Positions 14,177 to 23,915 are shown, numbered from the stretch's first letter. The stretch: 64,000 nt of DNA from Sphingobacterium alkalisoli (GCF_005049105.1 NZ_SUKA01000005.1:159843-223842), one strand, 5' to 3'. The notes: a model not told the origin generated them from the letters alone. Numbers and translations: made by a program.

Positions 14177-14584
14177 ATGATGATTAATATAGCAAAAGAT
14201 CCAGAGGACGACTTTTTAGACGATGAAAATATTCCAAACGATGATGAAAATTTATTGGAAGTAGATGACCTGAGTTTTGACGAAGAAAAAGGAAGCTACG
14301 AGTTGGATGTGGACGATGATGACCCGGATTGGGATCATCCTGCCGATTATGCTACCATTTCAGAAGGTGCGGAAGAGGATTCCTCGGGATATGATAACTC
14401 TAATCCTTTAGTAGGAAATGAATATGCGGAATTGGATGAGCTAAAAGAACAGAATCTAAATCGTTCCAATATGCATATCACTTCTGAAGAAAGTCTAAAA
14501 GTTTCTACACGTGATGAAGAGTTATCTCAAACGGAGGAAGACTTTCGGGATGATCTCGATGAAGAAGGTTATCGAAAAGAATAA
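14177..14584 (+). CDS. Very acidic small protein
   Basis: The 135-residue protein is dominated by Asp and Glu (for example DDENIPNDDEN, DVDDDDPDWDHP) with very few basic or hydrophobic residues, so it is probably disordered. A purine-rich AAAAAGGAAA precedes the ATG, a better Shine-Dalgarno than most genes here, and a second ATG follows directly. A T-rich terminator is two bases after the stop. Such acidic proteins are common in Sphingobacteriaceae without known function. Confidence 0.55.
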   Translation: MMINIAKDPEDDFLDDENIPNDDENLLEVDDLSFDEEKGSYELDVDDDDPDWDHPADYATISEGAEEDSSGYDNSNPLVGNEYAELDELKEQNLNRSNMHITSEESLKVSTRDEELSQTEEDFRDDLDEEGYRKE

Positions 14585-14585
14585 G

Positions 14586-14608
14586 GCGAGAAATTTCTCG
14601 CTTTTTTT
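14586..14608 (+). terminator. Rho-independent terminator
   Basis: GCGAGAAA and TTTCTCGC form a perfect palindrome (14586-14601) followed by seven T, directly after the acidic-protein gene. Confidence 0.8.
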
Positions 14609-14762
14609 GTGAAAGTGTTTATTTTATTGCCAATCTTTGTTTTTAAAGGCATCAATAGGTTATCAAGAACTTACACGACACTTTAAGCCTGTTGATGGTG
14701 TGAGAAGGTGTCAGATTTGTTGTTGCAATAAGTCAGAAGATACAAATTAAGGGATTAAATTT

Positions 14763-15538
14763 ATGCAAATATCATTAAAGGGAAAAAAAGCTTTAGTAGG
14801 TGGAAGTTCGTCTGGTTTGGGTAAGGCTATTGCATTGCAACTGGCGCAATGTGGTGCTGACGTTACATTGATGTCTAGATCGGCTGAAAAGTTGAAAGCG
14901 ACCTTGACCGAGTTAGACAGCACTCAGGGTCAAAATCATGGATACATCGTAACTAATTTTAATGATTATGCTGATCATAAGAATACGCTGAACGAATTTT
15001 TTAGAACGCACAGTATTGATGTGTTAATAAATAATACAAATGGTCCGCAGGCGGGGACACTTTCGTCAAAACAAGAAGAGGACTATCAGCAGGCGTTTGA
15101 ATTGCTGTTTTTACAACAAATCTAGCTTTGCCCCATATGAAGGCACAGGGTTTTGGCCGAATTATTAATGTTTCATCCATGACAGTAAAAGAACCGCAGG
15201 ATGGTTTGGTACTATCTAACACCATGCGGACTGCTTTGGTTAGTTGGAGTAAATCGTTGTCCAATGCGGTGGCGGCAGAGGGTATTACGGTGAATTCTGT
15301 CCTTACGGGATATTTCGATACCGATAGATTGAATAGCCTTATGCAAGCGCAGGCAGATAAAGAAGGAACTGCGCTGGATGAGATCAAACAAAAAAGAATA
15401 CAGTCCGTACCGATGAATAGGTTAGGGGAACCAAAAGAATACGGGTATCTCGTAGCTTTCCTCGCCTCAGCGTATGCCTCTTTTTTAACAGGAGCTTCCA
15501 TTCCATTGGACGGCGGTATTGCTAAAACACTATTCTAA
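14763..15538 (+). pseudogene. SDR family oxidoreductase with a frameshift
   Basis: Two frames make one short-chain dehydrogenase. The first (14763-15125) has the NAD(P) loop GGSSSGLGKA and VLINNTNGP and stops after LLFLQQI. Moving to the -1 frame in the T5 run at 15108-15112 restores FFTTNLALPHMKAQGFGRIINVSS and continues to 15538. One extra T would join them. The expected YxxxK is replaced by LSNTMRTAL, as in an SDR subgroup lacking that motif. The single change in a homopolymer could be a recent mutation, phase variation or a base-calling error; no canonical slippery heptamer is present. Confidence 0.75.
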
Positions 15539-15558
15539 CAGCATTACGGAACATACAT

Positions 15559-15602
15559 GCTGTCTTTTATGGTTGTTGTTTATAGCAAACATAAAAGACA
15601 GC
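15559..15602. terminator. Bidirectional terminator between SDR and permease genes
   Basis: GCTGTCTTTTATG (15559-15571) and CATAAAAGACAGC (15590-15602) form a perfect 13-bp stem between two convergent genes. The T4 and A4 stretches inside the arms serve both directions. Confidence 0.7.
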
Positions 15603-15614
15603 TTTATCGACAGG

Positions 15615-17039
15615 CTACGACTGTGATTTATTCCTTTTTACCATCAGGTAACTCAACCACAGTATTAATAACCATATCGGAATAAGTTCGACGGATATCT
15701 TAAGTCCGGTAAACCACATCATCACCAAAACACCAACTAAAAATACCAAACAAACCACGTTACTGATCGGGTAGAACAGCGAAGGGAATTTCGTTTTAAC
15801 ACCCTCTTTTATTTTCTGCTTTTTGAAATAGATATGCGTTAAAGATATCATTATCCAATTGATCACTAGAGAAGATACAACTAACGACATTAAAATCTCT
15901 AGCGCTTTTTCGGGAATGATCTTATTAATAACAATACATACCGCCACTAAGATCGCTGAAACAATTATGGCAGCGATGGGCGAATGATTTTTATTCAATT
16001 TTTTCAAAAATCGAGGAGCGTTTCCTTGTTCTGCTAAGCCATACAACATTCGCGAATTACTATATACACAGCTGTTATAGACGGATAGCGCTGCGGTAAG
16101 TACAATTACATTCAGTACATTGGCAATGATCGTGGTAAAGTAATACGTTTTATCCAAAAACGTAAATTCAAAGCTATTCAGTGCATTAAATACTTCCACG
16201 AACGGACTGGTATCAGCAGTAATAGCACGCCATGGCATCAAAGAAAAGAGGATAAATAAAGCACCTACATAGAATATCAAAATACGAACCAACACCTGAT
16301 TTGTTGCCCTTGGGATATTCTTTTCCGGATTTTCAGCTTCGGCGGCAGTGATCCCGACTAATTCCAGTCCCCCAAAAGAGAACATAATCATGACCAGTGC
16401 CGCGAGCAGCCCCTGATAGCTGCCATCTTGGGCGTTGGTAAGCCAACCTTTTGGGAAAAATCCGCCATCATTATACAGGTTTTCTACAGTTGCTCGTTCT
16501 CCTGCAGATCCACTGATCAATAAGTACGATCCAAATAGAATCATAGCAATTATCGCTGCGACCTTTATGATAGAAAACCAAAATTCAGTTTCTCCGTATA
16601 CTTTTACGGAGGCTAGATTAATCGAATTGATGACAATAAAAAAGAAGGTACTGGATACCCACAATGGTATTTCTGGCCACCAAAACTGTACATATACGCC
16701 AATGGCGGTCAACTCGGCCATACTGACCAATATATACAGAACCCAATAATTCCAGCCCGATGAAAACCCGCCAAAAGCCCCCATGTATTTATTGGCGAAA
16801 TAGCTAAAGCTACCCGAAACGGGTTCTTCTACGACCATTTCCCCCAACTGGCGCATGATAAAAAACGCAACAATTCCAGCAATAGTATAACCTAATATAA
16901 CCGAAGGGCCTGCCAATACGGCCGCCTTTCCTATTCCCAAAAAGAGGCCCGTTCCAATGGCGCCTCCTAATGCGATGAGCTGTATATGTCGGTTACTTAA
17001 TCCTCTTTTGAGTTGTTTATTCTCGTCCTTTTCTACCAC
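15615..17039 (-). CDS. Amino-acid permease, APC superfamily
   Basis: The 474-residue protein has about 12 membrane segments and the N-terminal APC/AAT signature LSNRHIQLIALGGAIGTGLFLGIG, followed by GPSVILGYTIAG. It belongs to the proton-coupled amino-acid transporter group that includes CycA, AroP and GabP. Position 80s EEPVSGSFSYFA is also typical. The substrate cannot be told from sequence alone; D-Ala/D-Ser/Gly or aromatic amino acids are possible. Its stop faces the SDR gene across a shared terminator, and its start is seven bases after the T9SS plug gene, so the two may be co-transcribed. Confidence 0.88.
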   Translation of the reverse strand: MVEKDENKQLKRGLSNRHIQLIALGGAIGTGLFLGIGKAAVLAGPSVILGYTIAGIVAFFIMRQLGEMVVEEPVSGSFSYFANKYMGAFGGFSSGWNYWVLYILVSMAELTAIGVYVQFWWPEIPLWVSSTFFFIVINSINLASVKVYGETEFWFSIIKVAAIIAMILFGSYLLISGSAGERATVENLYNDGGFFPKGWLTNAQDGSYQGLLAALVMIMFSFGGLELVGITAAEAENPEKNIPRATNQVLVRILIFYVGALFILFSLMPWRAITADTSPFVEVFNALNSFEFTFLDKTYYFTTIIANVLNVIVLTAALSVYNSCVYSNSRMLYGLAEQGNAPRFLKKLNKNHSPIAAIIVSAILVAVCIVINKIIPEKALEILMSLVVSSLVINWIMISLTHIYFKKQKIKEGVKTKFPSLFYPISNVVCLVFLVGVLVMMWFTGLKISVELIPIWLLILWLSYLMVKRNKSQS

Positions 17040-17046
17040 CTTATCG

Positions 17047-18363
17047 TCAATTTTTGTTTGTTTTATTATGAATGGAGATCGTTCCTACGCCCAGTAATTC
17101 ATCCCAGTATGTTCCTATACGCCTATTATATACCAATACTAGGTAATCATTTCCGGTGGCGTAGAAACTATTTGTAAACGCATTGGTGATGATCTGGCCT
17201 TCTGGAGTTTCGAGCACATACTCATAATCATAAAGCCCCTGCTTAAGCTTCAGCGTAAGCTCCCAATTCTTCGACGTCGGGTTATAGGTGAGTCTATTCT
17301 GCTCATTTCGTTGAAAGTTATTGAAACCACCTACAAGGTGAAGATTTCCGGTTATCTTCTGGTTCGTCTGTAGTGAAAAATGCACGTCCGCATAGTCTGA
17401 TTGGATCTCTGCATTTTCAAAATCTAGATTGCGGATGTAAAACTTTCCATTTTCATCATAGGTGTCAGCGTAGCTGGCATCCCGTAAATCCTCGTCGGTT
17501 AATACGTTGATCGAGACGAGACTGTCATTTTGAATTTGTTGAACTCGATTAGATCCCAATCGGAAACTACGTAAATCTACAAATCGAAATTCATTGTTCC
17601 CTAAAAAATCCAAAGTTTCGCTGTTGTTATATTTGATCTCATTATTTCCAATAAACATAGGCTTGGTTAAAACCATTTTGTTGTCCTCGCGTTGGTTTTG
17701 AAATACATGCACCTGTAGATCACGCTCCGGATTGGGAATGGTTAATGACGGTGTTTTGAGGGATACATCGATCTTCTGATTAGTCATTCTTTTTGATACC
17801 TCTACCGAAGGAAGGATGTGAGTCCCAACTTGAATTAATGGACGCACGACATAGAACCGTCTGGTTACAACCAATCGTGTTTTATCTGCATCTTCATATA
17901 CCTTTAATAAGTAATTTCCTGCAATTTTAGGCTTTATATACTCATTTGGAAAAGCTACTTTATAATGTGTATAGGCTTGGAACGTTCCTTGCGATGGAAA
18001 AAAATTATCAAGACGGTCTTCGTTGTACCCTTCAGCATAATCTAGTGGTGATACGCGGCTCGGTTCCCAATTAGCGTTGCAATGCTCGATACTGTAATAA
18101 TAACTTCTTACATCAGCTCGGAGATCGTCGAAAGAAAGGAGTAACTGTTCTTGACTACCCAACGTATATATGGGAAACTGACCTTCTTTGCCCGTAGGAA
18201 AGAGCTGCACGGTATTTATAGCTTCTAAATAACTCTTATTATCATATATCAGTTCTTGCGGAGGGGATTGTTCAAAATTTTCACGCGTCTTTTTTTTTCG
18301 CTGCGCTTCGGTTTTAGATAAGGTAAAGTAAAGTAGTGTTAGTAAGATAAAAGCTTTGTTCAT
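17047..18363 (-). CDS. Type IX secretion system plug protein (DUF5103)
   Basis: The 438-residue exported protein has a signal peptide ending near TEAQ (residue 21) and beta-rich domains. The family, PF17116, provides the plug that seals the SprA translocon of the Bacteroidota type IX secretion system. Landmarks are the early YDNKSYLEAINTVQLFP, LLLSFDDLRADVRSYYYSIEHCNANW, and FYVVRPLI at the domain junction. The full length agrees with the family. It indicates that this organism has a T9SS, although no other component lies in the window. Confidence 0.82.
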   Translation of the reverse strand: MNKAFILLTLLYFTLSKTEAQRKKKTRENFEQSPPQELIYDNKSYLEAINTVQLFPTGKEGQFPIYTLGSQEQLLLSFDDLRADVRSYYYSIEHCNANWEPSRVSPLDYAEGYNEDRLDNFFPSQGTFQAYTHYKVAFPNEYIKPKIAGNYLLKVYEDADKTRLVVTRRFYVVRPLIQVGTHILPSVEVSKRMTNQKIDVSLKTPSLTIPNPERDLQVHVFQNQREDNKMVLTKPMFIGNNEIKYNNSETLDFLGNNEFRFVDLRSFRLGSNRVQQIQNDSLVSINVLTDEDLRDASYADTYDENGKFYIRNLDFENAEIQSDYADVHFSLQTNQKITGNLHLVGGFNNFQRNEQNRLTYNPTSKNWELTLKLKQGLYDYEYVLETPEGQIITNAFTNSFYATGNDYLVLVYNRRIGTYWDELLGVGTISIHNKTNKN

Positions 18364-18384
18364 ACAATTATTTCTACAATACCT

Positions 18385-18789
18385 CTATTTCATATTTACA
18401 ATTCTATCTACTACGAAGACGGTATGACCTCTCCAAGGAAGTACACCATGATATTCTTTATAATGCAGATCGAAAAATTTGCCGCTATTTAGTTCTAGTT
18501 GCTGAAAGATGGAATCATCATCTACCGAAAATACAAATTCGTTGCTGGTAATTCCTCCCGTCTTTCCGCTTCCGAAACCTTCCTGGATCAATTTACCTTC
18601 ATAGGTTTTAAATAAGTTTCCTTTTTTAACGGCATAATTTAAATATCCGGATTTTACGCCTTCACCGAATACAAAATAATATTTATAATAAACGAAAGCC
18701 CCTAAACCAAGGAAAATGATCAATAAAAGCCAGCCTATTACTTTTTTAACGACTGACGACTTTTTTTTAGTACTATTGATTTCTGCCAT
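18385..18789 (-). CDS. Conserved membrane-anchored protein of Bacteroidota
   Basis: The 134 residues comprise a basic N-terminus, one membrane segment (about 18-38, WLLLIIFLGLGAFVYYKYY) and a small beta-rich domain with KKGNLFKTYEGKLIQEGFGS and LHYKEYHGVLPWRGHTVFVVD. The pattern is widespread in Bacteroidota; I recall that database entries for it sometimes carry an unrelated enzyme name, which nothing here supports. It lies between dapA and the T9SS plug on the same strand, with short gaps. Function unknown. Confidence 0.65.
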   Translation of the reverse strand: MAEINSTKKKSSVVKKVIGWLLLIIFLGLGAFVYYKYYFVFGEGVKSGYLNYAVKKGNLFKTYEGKLIQEGFGSGKTGGITSNEFVFSVDDDSIFQQLELNSGKFFDLHYKEYHGVLPWRGHTVFVVDRIVNMK

Positions 18790-18843
18790 AACAAATCTAT
18801 TTTACAGGAATAAAGATAATAGAATGTTTGGTTATTAAGAATT

Positions 18844-19722
18844 TTAATTTATACGTTGTAATTCGTCCTGAATATCTTTTTGCGTCGTTTCTCCGATAGG
18901 CACTAAGGGTAGGCGTACATAATCACTACCTATTCCTATTTGCTTCAAGATGTATTTCACACCGCAAGGGTTACTTTCCACAAAACATAAATCCGTGATT
19001 TTAAGTAATTCACTGTGGATTGTACGGGCCTGAAGAAAATCTCCTTCGGCGCATAATTTTGCCAATGTGCTTACTTTCCTAGGCAATGCATTTCCCACTA
19101 CAGAGATAATCCCCACGGCACCCAGTGCCATCATAGGAAGGGTTGCGGGATCATCCCCTGAAATCAATAAGAAGTTTTCTGGTTTGTCACGTAGTATCTC
19201 CGAGAATTGCGCGTAATTGCCAGAAGCGTCTTTAATACCCACTACGTTCTTAAAATCCTTAGCCAAACGAACGATCGTGGCTGCGCTCATATTACTGCCC
19301 GTTCGCCCCGGTACGTTATAAAGTATCACTGGCAATACTGAAGCTTCAGCAATGGCTTTATAGTGCTGGTAAATTCCTTCTTGAGTTGGTTTGTTATAAT
19401 AAGGTGATACCGATAGGATTGCACAGTATCCTTGAGTGCTAAATTCTTGAACATGTTTTACAATTTCCACCGTATTATTGCCCCCAATTCCCGCCACTAA
19501 CGGAATTCTTCCATTTACTGTCGTTGCCGTAAACGCCCAAACTTGCTTTCGTTCTTCAGCCGTCAAAGTGGCAGTTTCGCCCGTTGTGCCTAATGATACT
19601 AAGTAGTTCATTCCTTCCGCAATTTGAAACTCTATTAGCTTTCCTAACGTTTCAAAATCAATCGTTCCATCTGCATTAAATGGTGTAACCAATGCCACCC
19701 CTGCGCCGTGAAGCTCGTTCAT
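18844..19722 (-). CDS. dapA: 4-hydroxy-tetrahydrodipicolinate synthase
   Basis: DapA condenses pyruvate with aspartate semialdehyde in the lysine and diaminopimelate pathway. At 292 residues it has the normal length. Features are GVALVTPFNADGTID, the SLGTTGE loop, the catalytic Tyr in VILYNVPGRTG, the Schiff-base Lys in VGIKDASGN, and the GDDP loop. It is preceded by ligA with a 27-base gap on the same strand. No riboswitch is visible upstream. Confidence 0.95.
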   Translation of the reverse strand: MNELHGAGVALVTPFNADGTIDFETLGKLIEFQIAEGMNYLVSLGTTGETATLTAEERKQVWAFTATTVNGRIPLVAGIGGNNTVEIVKHVQEFSTQGYCAILSVSPYYNKPTQEGIYQHYKAIAEASVLPVILYNVPGRTGSNMSAATIVRLAKDFKNVVGIKDASGNYAQFSEILRDKPENFLLISGDDPATLPMMALGAVGIISVVGNALPRKVSTLAKLCAEGDFLQARTIHSELLKITDLCFVESNPCGVKYILKQIGIGSDYVRLPLVPIGETTQKDIQDELQRIN

Positions 19723-19749
19723 GTTGAATAAATTGTATTATATAATTGT

Positions 19750-21774
19750 TTAATTTTGATTAATCATTTTTAATAGATCCTGATCTGAAATAATAGGAAT
19801 TTTAAGTTTCTCTGCTTTGACAAGTTTAGAAGGTCCCATCTTATCTCCTGCTATCAGATAATCTAATTTGGCAGAGATACTGCTCAGCAGCTTGCCACCA
19901 TAAGATTCAATCAGCATTCCCAGTTCTTCTCTCGAAAAATCAGCAAATACACCGGATATCAAAAATGTTTTGCCAGAGAGGCTTTCGCCAGCTAACAGGA
20001 TTTCTTTCTCCTGTATTGCAAAATTTAGCCCGTATTGGGCTAATTTATCGAGTTCGGCGAGATGAGCGTCTTCGTGTAGATACTCATATACACTTTCTGC
20101 TATCCGGATTCCAGCATCCTGGACATTGGCGATATCTTCGACACTGGCATTTTTCAGATTTTCAAGTGATTTGAAATGTAGCGCCAGTTTTTTGGCAACG
20201 GTTTCACCTACATGCCGGATCCCTAGTGCGAACAAGACTTTTTCAAAAGGTTTTTCTTTCGATTTTTCCAATCCAGCAATCATATTTTCGATAGACTTTT
20301 GACCGAACCTCTCTAGGTTGACTAACTCATCCTGTCGGGTCGCTAGCGAATACAGATCCGATATGCGTCGAATTAAACCCAATCGATAGAAAGTTTCAAT
20401 CGTTTCCTTGCCCAATCCCTGGATGTCCATCATTTTACGGCCGATGAAATGTTGCATTTTACCAACGATCTGCGGACGACAACCGTCCTCATTCGGGCAA
20501 TAATGAACGACTTCGCCATCGCGACGGATTAATGTTGTGTCGCACTCGGGGCATGCCGTAGGGTAGAGGATCGTCTTTGCACCTGCAGGTCTTTTTTCGG
20601 GATTAGCGGCTATGATTTTTGGAATGATTTCTCCTCCTTTTTCTACAAAGACCGTATCTCCGGTATGTAAATCCAGTCGCGTTATTTCATTTGCATTGTG
20701 AAGTGTCGCGCGCTTTACTGTCGTACCCGCCAATAAAACAGGTTGCAAGTTGGCTACCGGTGTCACCGCTCCGGTACGACCTACCTGATAACTTATGCTG
20801 TTAAGAATTGTTTCTACGCGTTCGGCCTTGAATTTAAAGGAAGTAGCCCATCGCGGTGATTTTGCCGTGAATCCCAATTCCTCTTGGTAGGCATATTCGT
20901 TTACCTTGATGACAATTCCATCAATATCATATGTCAACTGGTTTCTTTGGATATCCCAATAATGAACAAAATTGAGTACTTCATCAATCGAAGTGCAAAG
21001 TTTCGTTTCATCACATACCGGAAATCCCCATTCTTTTACAGCTTGAAGACTATCCCAATGTGTGTTGAAAAGTTTGTTTCTATTTTCGGTATACAAGAAA
21101 TAAAGGAAACAATCTAGCGGCCTTTTAGCGACCTCGCCTGAATCCTGGAGCTTAATCGTTCCCGAAGCAAAATTTCTCGGATTTGCATAGGTTTGCTCGC
21201 CGTTATCTTCCCGTTCTTTGTTGAGTCTCAGAAAAGCTGATTTATGCATAAATATCTCGCCTCTAATATCGAAAGAGGCAGGATATGATGTTCCAGCTTT
21301 TAATTGATGCGGGATGCTTCTGATCGTCTTTACATTGTTGGTAACCTCATCACCTTGGGTACCATCTCCACGTGTGATGGCACGTGCCATTTTGCCGTTT
21401 TCAAATGTGATGGATATCGAAAGCCCGTCGAATTTGAGTTCACAGACATAATCTACGGGATGGCCTATCGCTTTTTGTACCCGTTCATCAAAATCCCGAA
21501 GCTCCTGTTCATTATACGTGTTGCTTAGGGACAACATTGGCCAGCGGTGTGCTACCGTGTTGAATTTAGAGGTGATATCTCCGCCCACTTTTAACGTTGG
21601 TGAGTTAGGGTCCCTAAATTCGGGGTACTCGTTTTCTAATGCCTCTAATTCCTTGAGTTTTTTATCGAAATCAAAATCAGAAACGACAGAATTTGCCAAT
21701 ACATAATATTGGTAATTGTACTCATTTAATTCTGTTGTTAACTTTAAGATTCTATCTTGAATATCTTGCGACAT
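19750..21774 (-). CDS. ligA: NAD-dependent DNA ligase
   Basis: The 674-residue LigA seals nicks using NAD. Domains in order: Ia, the adenylation domain with the AMP-lysine motif CELKFDGLSIS (about residue 115), OB fold, a Cys4 zinc finger (CPECD and HYCPNEDGC), helix-hairpin-helix repeats and a C-terminal BRCT (LSGKTFLISGVF onward). It is complete. It is upstream of dapA on the same strand and likely shares a transcript. Confidence 0.96.
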   Translation of the reverse strand: MSQDIQDRILKLTTELNEYNYQYYVLANSVVSDFDFDKKLKELEALENEYPEFRDPNSPTLKVGGDITSKFNTVAHRWPMLSLSNTYNEQELRDFDERVQKAIGHPVDYVCELKFDGLSISITFENGKMARAITRGDGTQGDEVTNNVKTIRSIPHQLKAGTSYPASFDIRGEIFMHKSAFLRLNKEREDNGEQTYANPRNFASGTIKLQDSGEVAKRPLDCFLYFLYTENRNKLFNTHWDSLQAVKEWGFPVCDETKLCTSIDEVLNFVHYWDIQRNQLTYDIDGIVIKVNEYAYQEELGFTAKSPRWATSFKFKAERVETILNSISYQVGRTGAVTPVANLQPVLLAGTTVKRATLHNANEITRLDLHTGDTVFVEKGGEIIPKIIAANPEKRPAGAKTILYPTACPECDTTLIRRDGEVVHYCPNEDGCRPQIVGKMQHFIGRKMMDIQGLGKETIETFYRLGLIRRISDLYSLATRQDELVNLERFGQKSIENMIAGLEKSKEKPFEKVLFALGIRHVGETVAKKLALHFKSLENLKNASVEDIANVQDAGIRIAESVYEYLHEDAHLAELDKLAQYGLNFAIQEKEILLAGESLSGKTFLISGVFADFSREELGMLIESYGGKLLSSISAKLDYLIAGDKMGPSKLVKAEKLKIPIISDQDLLKMINQN

Positions 21775-21880
21775 AGGTTACGAAAATAAGAAATTTTAAG
21801 GGGGAAAATAATTTTATACCAATATTTTAACCCATTAAAAATAAGTGAGAAAAGTTTGATAATATTAAAATTCGGTAATG

Positions 21881-22915
21881 CTACTTATTGTGAAAATTAT
21901 TTACAGATAGCTTATTGTATTTTTGTATTTTGTTCGTGTAAAAATCCCAAATTATGCATTTTTTATAAAGTCCAGTTTTATTTTCTTTTGCATTATATTT
22001 TTTTCTTTTTAACGCCGTTTTAAAAAAATATAGAAAGAAATATTGGTGAGCACGGCTTACAGCCCAAGCGTCGCGTGGTTTACCTTCGGCTAAAAAATGT
22101 AGTAATGCGATAAGATCCAACCATAGGCGAGTCCAGATAACTGCTAATGCACGCCAAAAAGGAAGGTTTTTTTGGAGCATAAGTAGATTATTACGGAAAT
22201 TAAGATATGTCTTTTTGGGGTTGCTTGTATTTAGTGTTCCGCCACCCACATGATATACAATGGATTTGGAAGTATAACCAATTTTATAACCCATTTTTTT
22301 AAGTCGCCAACACAAATCAATCTCTTCCATGTGTGCGAAAAAATCCGCGTCAAATCCACCTGCTTCGTGCCACGCACTGGATTTAATAAATAATGCAGCA
22401 CCAGTAGCCCAAAAAACCTCATTTTCCGCATCATATTGACCTTCATCTTTTTCGGTAATATTAAGTATACGACCCTTACAAAAGGGATAACCAAAATAAT
22501 CGATATGCCCTCCGGCAGCCCCTGCATGTTCGAAGTGATCCCGTTGATGATATGCCCTGATTTTAGGCTGTGCGGCTATAAAATCTTTTTTTTGCATAAA
22601 ATCAACAACTGGCTCTATCCAAGAAGGAGTTACCTCCACATCCGAATTGAGCAAAACAAAATAATCTGCTTCCACCTGTTGAAGTACTTTGTTATATCCG
22701 CCGGCAAATCCATAGTTGTCGTCATTTTGGATAATGCGGATTGTGGGATAATATTCCCTGACAAAGGATACAGAATCATCTGTAGAGGCATTGTCTCCGA
22801 TAATAAATTCAACATTTGGGTAAGTACTATTGTAAACGGAAGGCAAAAATTTTTCTAAAAAAAATTTACCGTTCCAATTTAATATGACAACAGCAACTTT
22901 GGGATATTCTATCAT
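21881..22915 (-). CDS. Glycosyltransferase family 2
   Basis: The 344-residue protein has a GT2 domain in the first ~250 residues: VAVVILNWNGKFFLEKFLPSV, the IGDNASTDDS loop, LLNSDVEV as the metal-binding DxD-like site, and HMEEIDLCWRLKKMG. It resembles rhamnosyltransferase-like enzymes that build O-antigen or capsule. The last 60 residues are basic and Lys-rich. It overlaps the upstream acyltransferase gene by four bases, so the two are translationally coupled, suggesting a shared role in surface glycolipid synthesis. Confidence 0.85.
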   Translation of the reverse strand: MIEYPKVAVVILNWNGKFFLEKFLPSVYNSTYPNVEFIIGDNASTDDSVSFVREYYPTIRIIQNDDNYGFAGGYNKVLQQVEADYFVLLNSDVEVTPSWIEPVVDFMQKKDFIAAQPKIRAYHQRDHFEHAGAAGGHIDYFGYPFCKGRILNITEKDEGQYDAENEVFWATGAALFIKSSAWHEAGGFDADFFAHMEEIDLCWRLKKMGYKIGYTSKSIVYHVGGGTLNTSNPKKTYLNFRNNLLMLQKNLPFWRALAVIWTRLWLDLIALLHFLAEGKPRDAWAVSRAHQYFFLYFFKTALKRKKYNAKENKTGLYKKCIIWDFYTNKIQKYNKLSVNNFHNK

Positions 22916-23802
22916 TTTTCAGTTGTTCTTGTTCTTTTCCATCGACGATGTGTCCACAACCAATATACCGGCTCTTCACGAATCATTTTTTCTGTGAATT
23001 TGTTGTGTATTTGCGTTATTTCATGCTTTTGATACGTTGAGGGATTTTCTACTAATGTAGTAAATTTACAATAATAGTGACCTCTTTTTTCTTTCCTACC
23101 GATGTGACAGTATACTACAGGACTTTCCGTTAGTTGAGCAATGCGTTCCGCACCGGTATATACTAGGGTGTCTTGGTTTAAAAACTCCATAAAATAGTCT
23201 GAATCTTGATGCAGGGGAGTTTGATCAGCTACAAACATACTCATATTGAGTTGATTTTTTAACCTGACCAGATGACGTAGAATCTGCTTCATTGGCACCA
23301 TCGTTGCTCCAAATCGCGTGCGTAAGCTATTGTATACCTGATCAAAGTCCTTATTGTTCAGTGGTTTGTAAATGATAAGACGGGGATATGCCGTCATAAG
23401 TGACATCCGGTAGATTCCCAACTCCCAGTTCCCATAATGTGCTGTCACGCCGATTACAGATTTTCCCGTCTCAAAGTGTTTGTACACTTCTTCTGGATTT
23501 AATAATTCAATGCGAGCAACTATTTGTTTTTCTGTAATGGTTCGCATTTTTAATGCTTCCACTATGATATCCGGAAAATAATGAAAGAACTTTTTCGCAA
23601 TTTGCTTAATTTCATCTTCTGATTTTTCCGGAAAAGAGTTTTTTAAATTGGTAATAACGATCGATTTTCGGTATTTGCAAACGTAATAAAGGACAAAGTA
23701 TAAAATATCGGACAGGAGGTACAATGCCCAAAAAGGCAGCAAAGAAAAACTAAATAGTAAACCTGAAATAATCTTTTTATTCATCAATACAGTTTGCTGC
23801 AT
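22912..23802 (-). CDS. Lipid A biosynthesis-type acyltransferase (LpxL/HtrB family)
   Basis: The 296-residue protein has one N-terminal membrane segment, and the catalytic HxxxxE of the family appears as AHYGNWELG (His near residue 120). Related enzymes add secondary acyl chains to lipid A; in Bacteroidota they also include aminolipid acyltransferases. An in-frame Met at 23784 (MNKKIISG) is an alternative start. A good promoter lies 14 bases before the 23802 ATG. It overlaps the glycosyltransferase by four bases. Confidence 0.85.
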   Translation of the reverse strand: MQQTVLMNKKIISGLLFSFSLLPFWALYLLSDILYFVLYYVCKYRKSIVITNLKNSFPEKSEDEIKQIAKKFFHYFPDIIVEALKMRTITEKQIVARIELLNPEEVYKHFETGKSVIGVTAHYGNWELGIYRMSLMTAYPRLIIYKPLNNKDFDQVYNSLRTRFGATMVPMKQILRHLVRLKNQLNMSMFVADQTPLHQDSDYFMEFLNQDTLVYTGAERIAQLTESPVVYCHIGRKEKRGHYYCKFTTLVENPSTYQKHEITQIHNKFTEKMIREEPVYWLWTHRRWKRTRTTEK

Positions 23803-23815
23803 ACGATCTGAGCCA

Positions 23816-23847
23816 CAAACTTAGATAAAGTTGTATATAAAAGCAAT
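23816..23847 (-). promoter_or_regulatory. Promoter of the acyltransferase-glycosyltransferase pair
   Basis: On the minus strand ATTG (23847-23844), 20 bases, then TAAGTTTG (23823-23816). It is very similar to the putative purA promoter at 58979-59010, sharing TTTATCTAAGTTTG. Confidence 0.65.
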
Positions 23848-23855
23848 TTATTCAG

Positions 23856-23887
23856 TTGTGTATAATCCCTAAATAAAGTTATTTTTG
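23856..23887 (+). promoter_or_regulatory. Promoter of the WbqC-like gene
   Basis: TTG (23856-23858), 21 bases, then TATTTTTG (23880-23887), 28 bases before the ATG. It is divergent from the acyltransferase promoter, with only eight bases between the two -33 boxes. Confidence 0.6.
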
Positions 23888-23915
23888 CTTCATAATTTAT
23901 AGTTAATTTTAGTTT

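Noticed and set aside
15100..15130. Programmed -1 frameshifting in the SDR gene
   Set aside because: The site reads CTG TTT TTA, which is not a canonical slippery heptamer, and no downstream stem-loop was seen; a lost T is simpler.
18844..19760. Lysine riboswitch before dapA
   Set aside because: ligA ends 27 bases upstream, leaving no room for the aptamer.
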